From AC-32 sp963715575 (GTDB taxonomy: Bacteria > Actinomycetota > Thermoleophilia > Gaiellales > Gaiellaceae): 64,000 bases of DNA. The notes under the pieces were generated by a model. It saw only the letters and a program-made list of their open reading frames with translations, ran no database searches and was not told the DNA's origin. Of the stretch, positions 63,177 to 64,000 are shown piece after piece. Each line of letters starts with the position of its first letter. Within the stretch, counting starts at the first letter, position 1. Both the position numbers and the translations under genes were made by a program. The DNA lies in contig OY970250.1 of NCBI GenBank assembly GCA_963715575.1, positions 248,001 to 312,000 on the forward strand, in the 5' to 3' direction.

Positions 63177-64000
63177 GCGAGCGCGCGCCCGCGAGTCTCG
63201 CGGCCGAAGATCGCAGCGATGAGGCCACCGGCGGCCATCACGATCGCGACGAAGGTGAGCGACCAGGTCGTCGAGCCGGTCGCGTCGTTCAGGTTGCCGA
63301 AGATGTAGGGCCCGGCGATCGCGGCGGCCTTGCCGACGCCCTCCATCACGCCGAAGGCGGTCGAGCGCAGGCGCGTCGGAAACGTCTCGGAGGTGTAGGG
63401 GTACACCGCCCCCCACGCGCCGAGGTTGAAGAAGCCGACGAAGAAGAGCGCGGTCACGTAGACGCTCTCGGTGTCGGCAACCGCGAACGCGTAGGCCGAG
63501 AGGCCGCCGAGGATCAGGAACATCGCCAGCGTCGGCTTGCGGCCGATCCGCTCGACCAGCCAGATCGCAGCCCCGTAGCCCGGAAACTGCGAGAGCGCGC
63601 TCAGGGTCAGCAGCAGGTAGACGTTGATCGAGAAGCTCTTCTCGGCCTGCAGCACGAACGGCAGCCAGAGGAAGAGCCCGTAGTACGAGATGTTGAGCGC
63701 GATCCAGATCAGCGCCGTGGTCGTCGTCCGCGAGCGCAGCTTGTCGGCCAGCAGCTCGCGCACCGACGAGCGCGGCTCCTCCGGCGGGGCCGCCAGCTCG
63801 CCCGGCTCGATTGGCTTGCCCGTGATCTCGGTCAGCACTTCGGCCGCCTCCTCGGTGCGACCGTGGCGCGCGAGGAAATAGGGGCTCTCCGGCAGCGAGC
63901 GCCGCACGACGAAGGCGAGCAGCGCCGGGAAGGACGCCGCGAGGAAGAGCCAGCGCCAGCTGTTCGAGCCGCCGACCGAGTGGCCGATGAAGATCCACGA
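63173..64000 (-). CDS. MFS transporter, sugar-porter type (5' end outside window)
   Basis: At least 276 residues; the start lies beyond the window edge. The visible part covers the central loop (PESPYFLARHGRTEEAAEVL) and the C-terminal six helices with ERIGRKPTL, a sugar-porter-like motif, and SETFPTRLRSTAFG. Imports or exports an organic solute; substrate unknown. Confidence 0.85.
   Translation of the reverse strand, partial: SWIFIGHSVGGSNSWRWLFLAASFPALLAFVVRRSLPESPYFLARHGRTEEAAEVLTEITGKPIEPGELAAPPEEPRSSVRELLADKLRSRTTTTALIWIALNISYYGLFLWLPFVLQAEKSFSINVYLLLTLSALSQFPGYGAAIWLVERIGRKPTLAMFLILGGLSAYAFAVADTESVYVTALFFVGFFNLGAWGAVYPYTSETFPTRLRSTAFGVMEGVGKAAAIAGPYIFGNLNDATGSTTWSLTFVAIVMAAGGLIAAIFGRETRGRALA

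Overview
The window is a dense, very GC-rich bacterial chromosome segment with no prophage, CRISPR array or intact insertion sequence. The gene content suggests a high-GC actinobacterium-like organism, most likely of the class Thermoleophilia. That placement is an inference from base composition, Sec/lipoprotein features without outer-membrane genes, the F420/PPOX-type protein, a PPi-type phosphofructokinase and gene order; no taxonomic marker was compared. || Layout. 1-14.6 kb: SHOCT membrane protein, uvrB, a DUF1360 protein, an operon (RHH regulator, 32-codon ORF, DUF4097 protein, two MFS exporters), lytic transglycosylase-coaE-rpsA-polA, then a double-GNAT protein and a LarA-like protein. 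14.6-20.1 kb: a complete LIV-type branched-chain amino acid ABC transporter (livK-H-M-G-F). 20.2-20.65 kb: tRNA-Leu(CAA) preceded by two 169-bp tandem units that each repeat the 5' half of the tRNA. 20.6-28.5 kb: HIT protein, PPi-type pfk, a GT39-like glycosyltransferase, a TrpC-like protein, half-length and full-length aldehyde dehydrogenases, deoC. 28.4-48.0 kb: a long housekeeping block on the minus strand (leuS, comEA, comEC, holA, [rpsT on plus], murJ, GNAT, lepA, hemW, hrcA, dnaJ, prmA, mtaB, HIT, yqeY, phoH, ybeY, dgkA-PAP2 fusion, cdd, era, HAD phosphatase). Its order matches the comE-holA-rpsT-lepA-hemW-hrcA-dnaJ and phoH-ybeY-dgkA-cdd-era clusters of many Gram-positives, minus grpE/dnaK and recO. 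48.1-50.7 kb: cupin, lysA, EamA permease. 50.8-55.6 kb: a second LIV transporter in the order G-F-H-M-K. 55.6-64 kb: YyaL/DUF255 protein divergent from a tail-anchored class III cyclase, GNAT, PLP decarboxylase, HMG-CoA lyase, PPOX flavoprotein, an Asp-box/MoaD/RES cluster and a partial MFS transporter. || Expression signals. Many genes have no Shine-Dalgarno sequence but have a -10-like TAnnnT hexamer ending 6-9 nt before the start codon, which points to widespread leaderless transcription. In five cases the stop codon of the upstream gene supplies the TA of that hexamer. Genes inside operons are linked by 4-bp NTGA overlaps (ATGA, GTGA, TTGA and apparently CTGA). Three proteins (HIT, PrmA, LysA) only align with their families at the N-terminus if they start at CTG. 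|| Most notable regions: a probable leader-peptide/terminator attenuator before leuS; an approximately 120-bp hairpin element found both in the tRNA-Leu array and at the deoC/ALDH junction, flanked by direct repeats in both places; a three-half-site operator over the promoter of the RHH-DUF4097-MFS operon; and several family members lacking their catalytic residues (LarA-like, TrpC-like, half-ALDH). Two housekeeping genes (mtaB, leuS) carry single-base frameshifts in short G/C runs that look like sequence errors.
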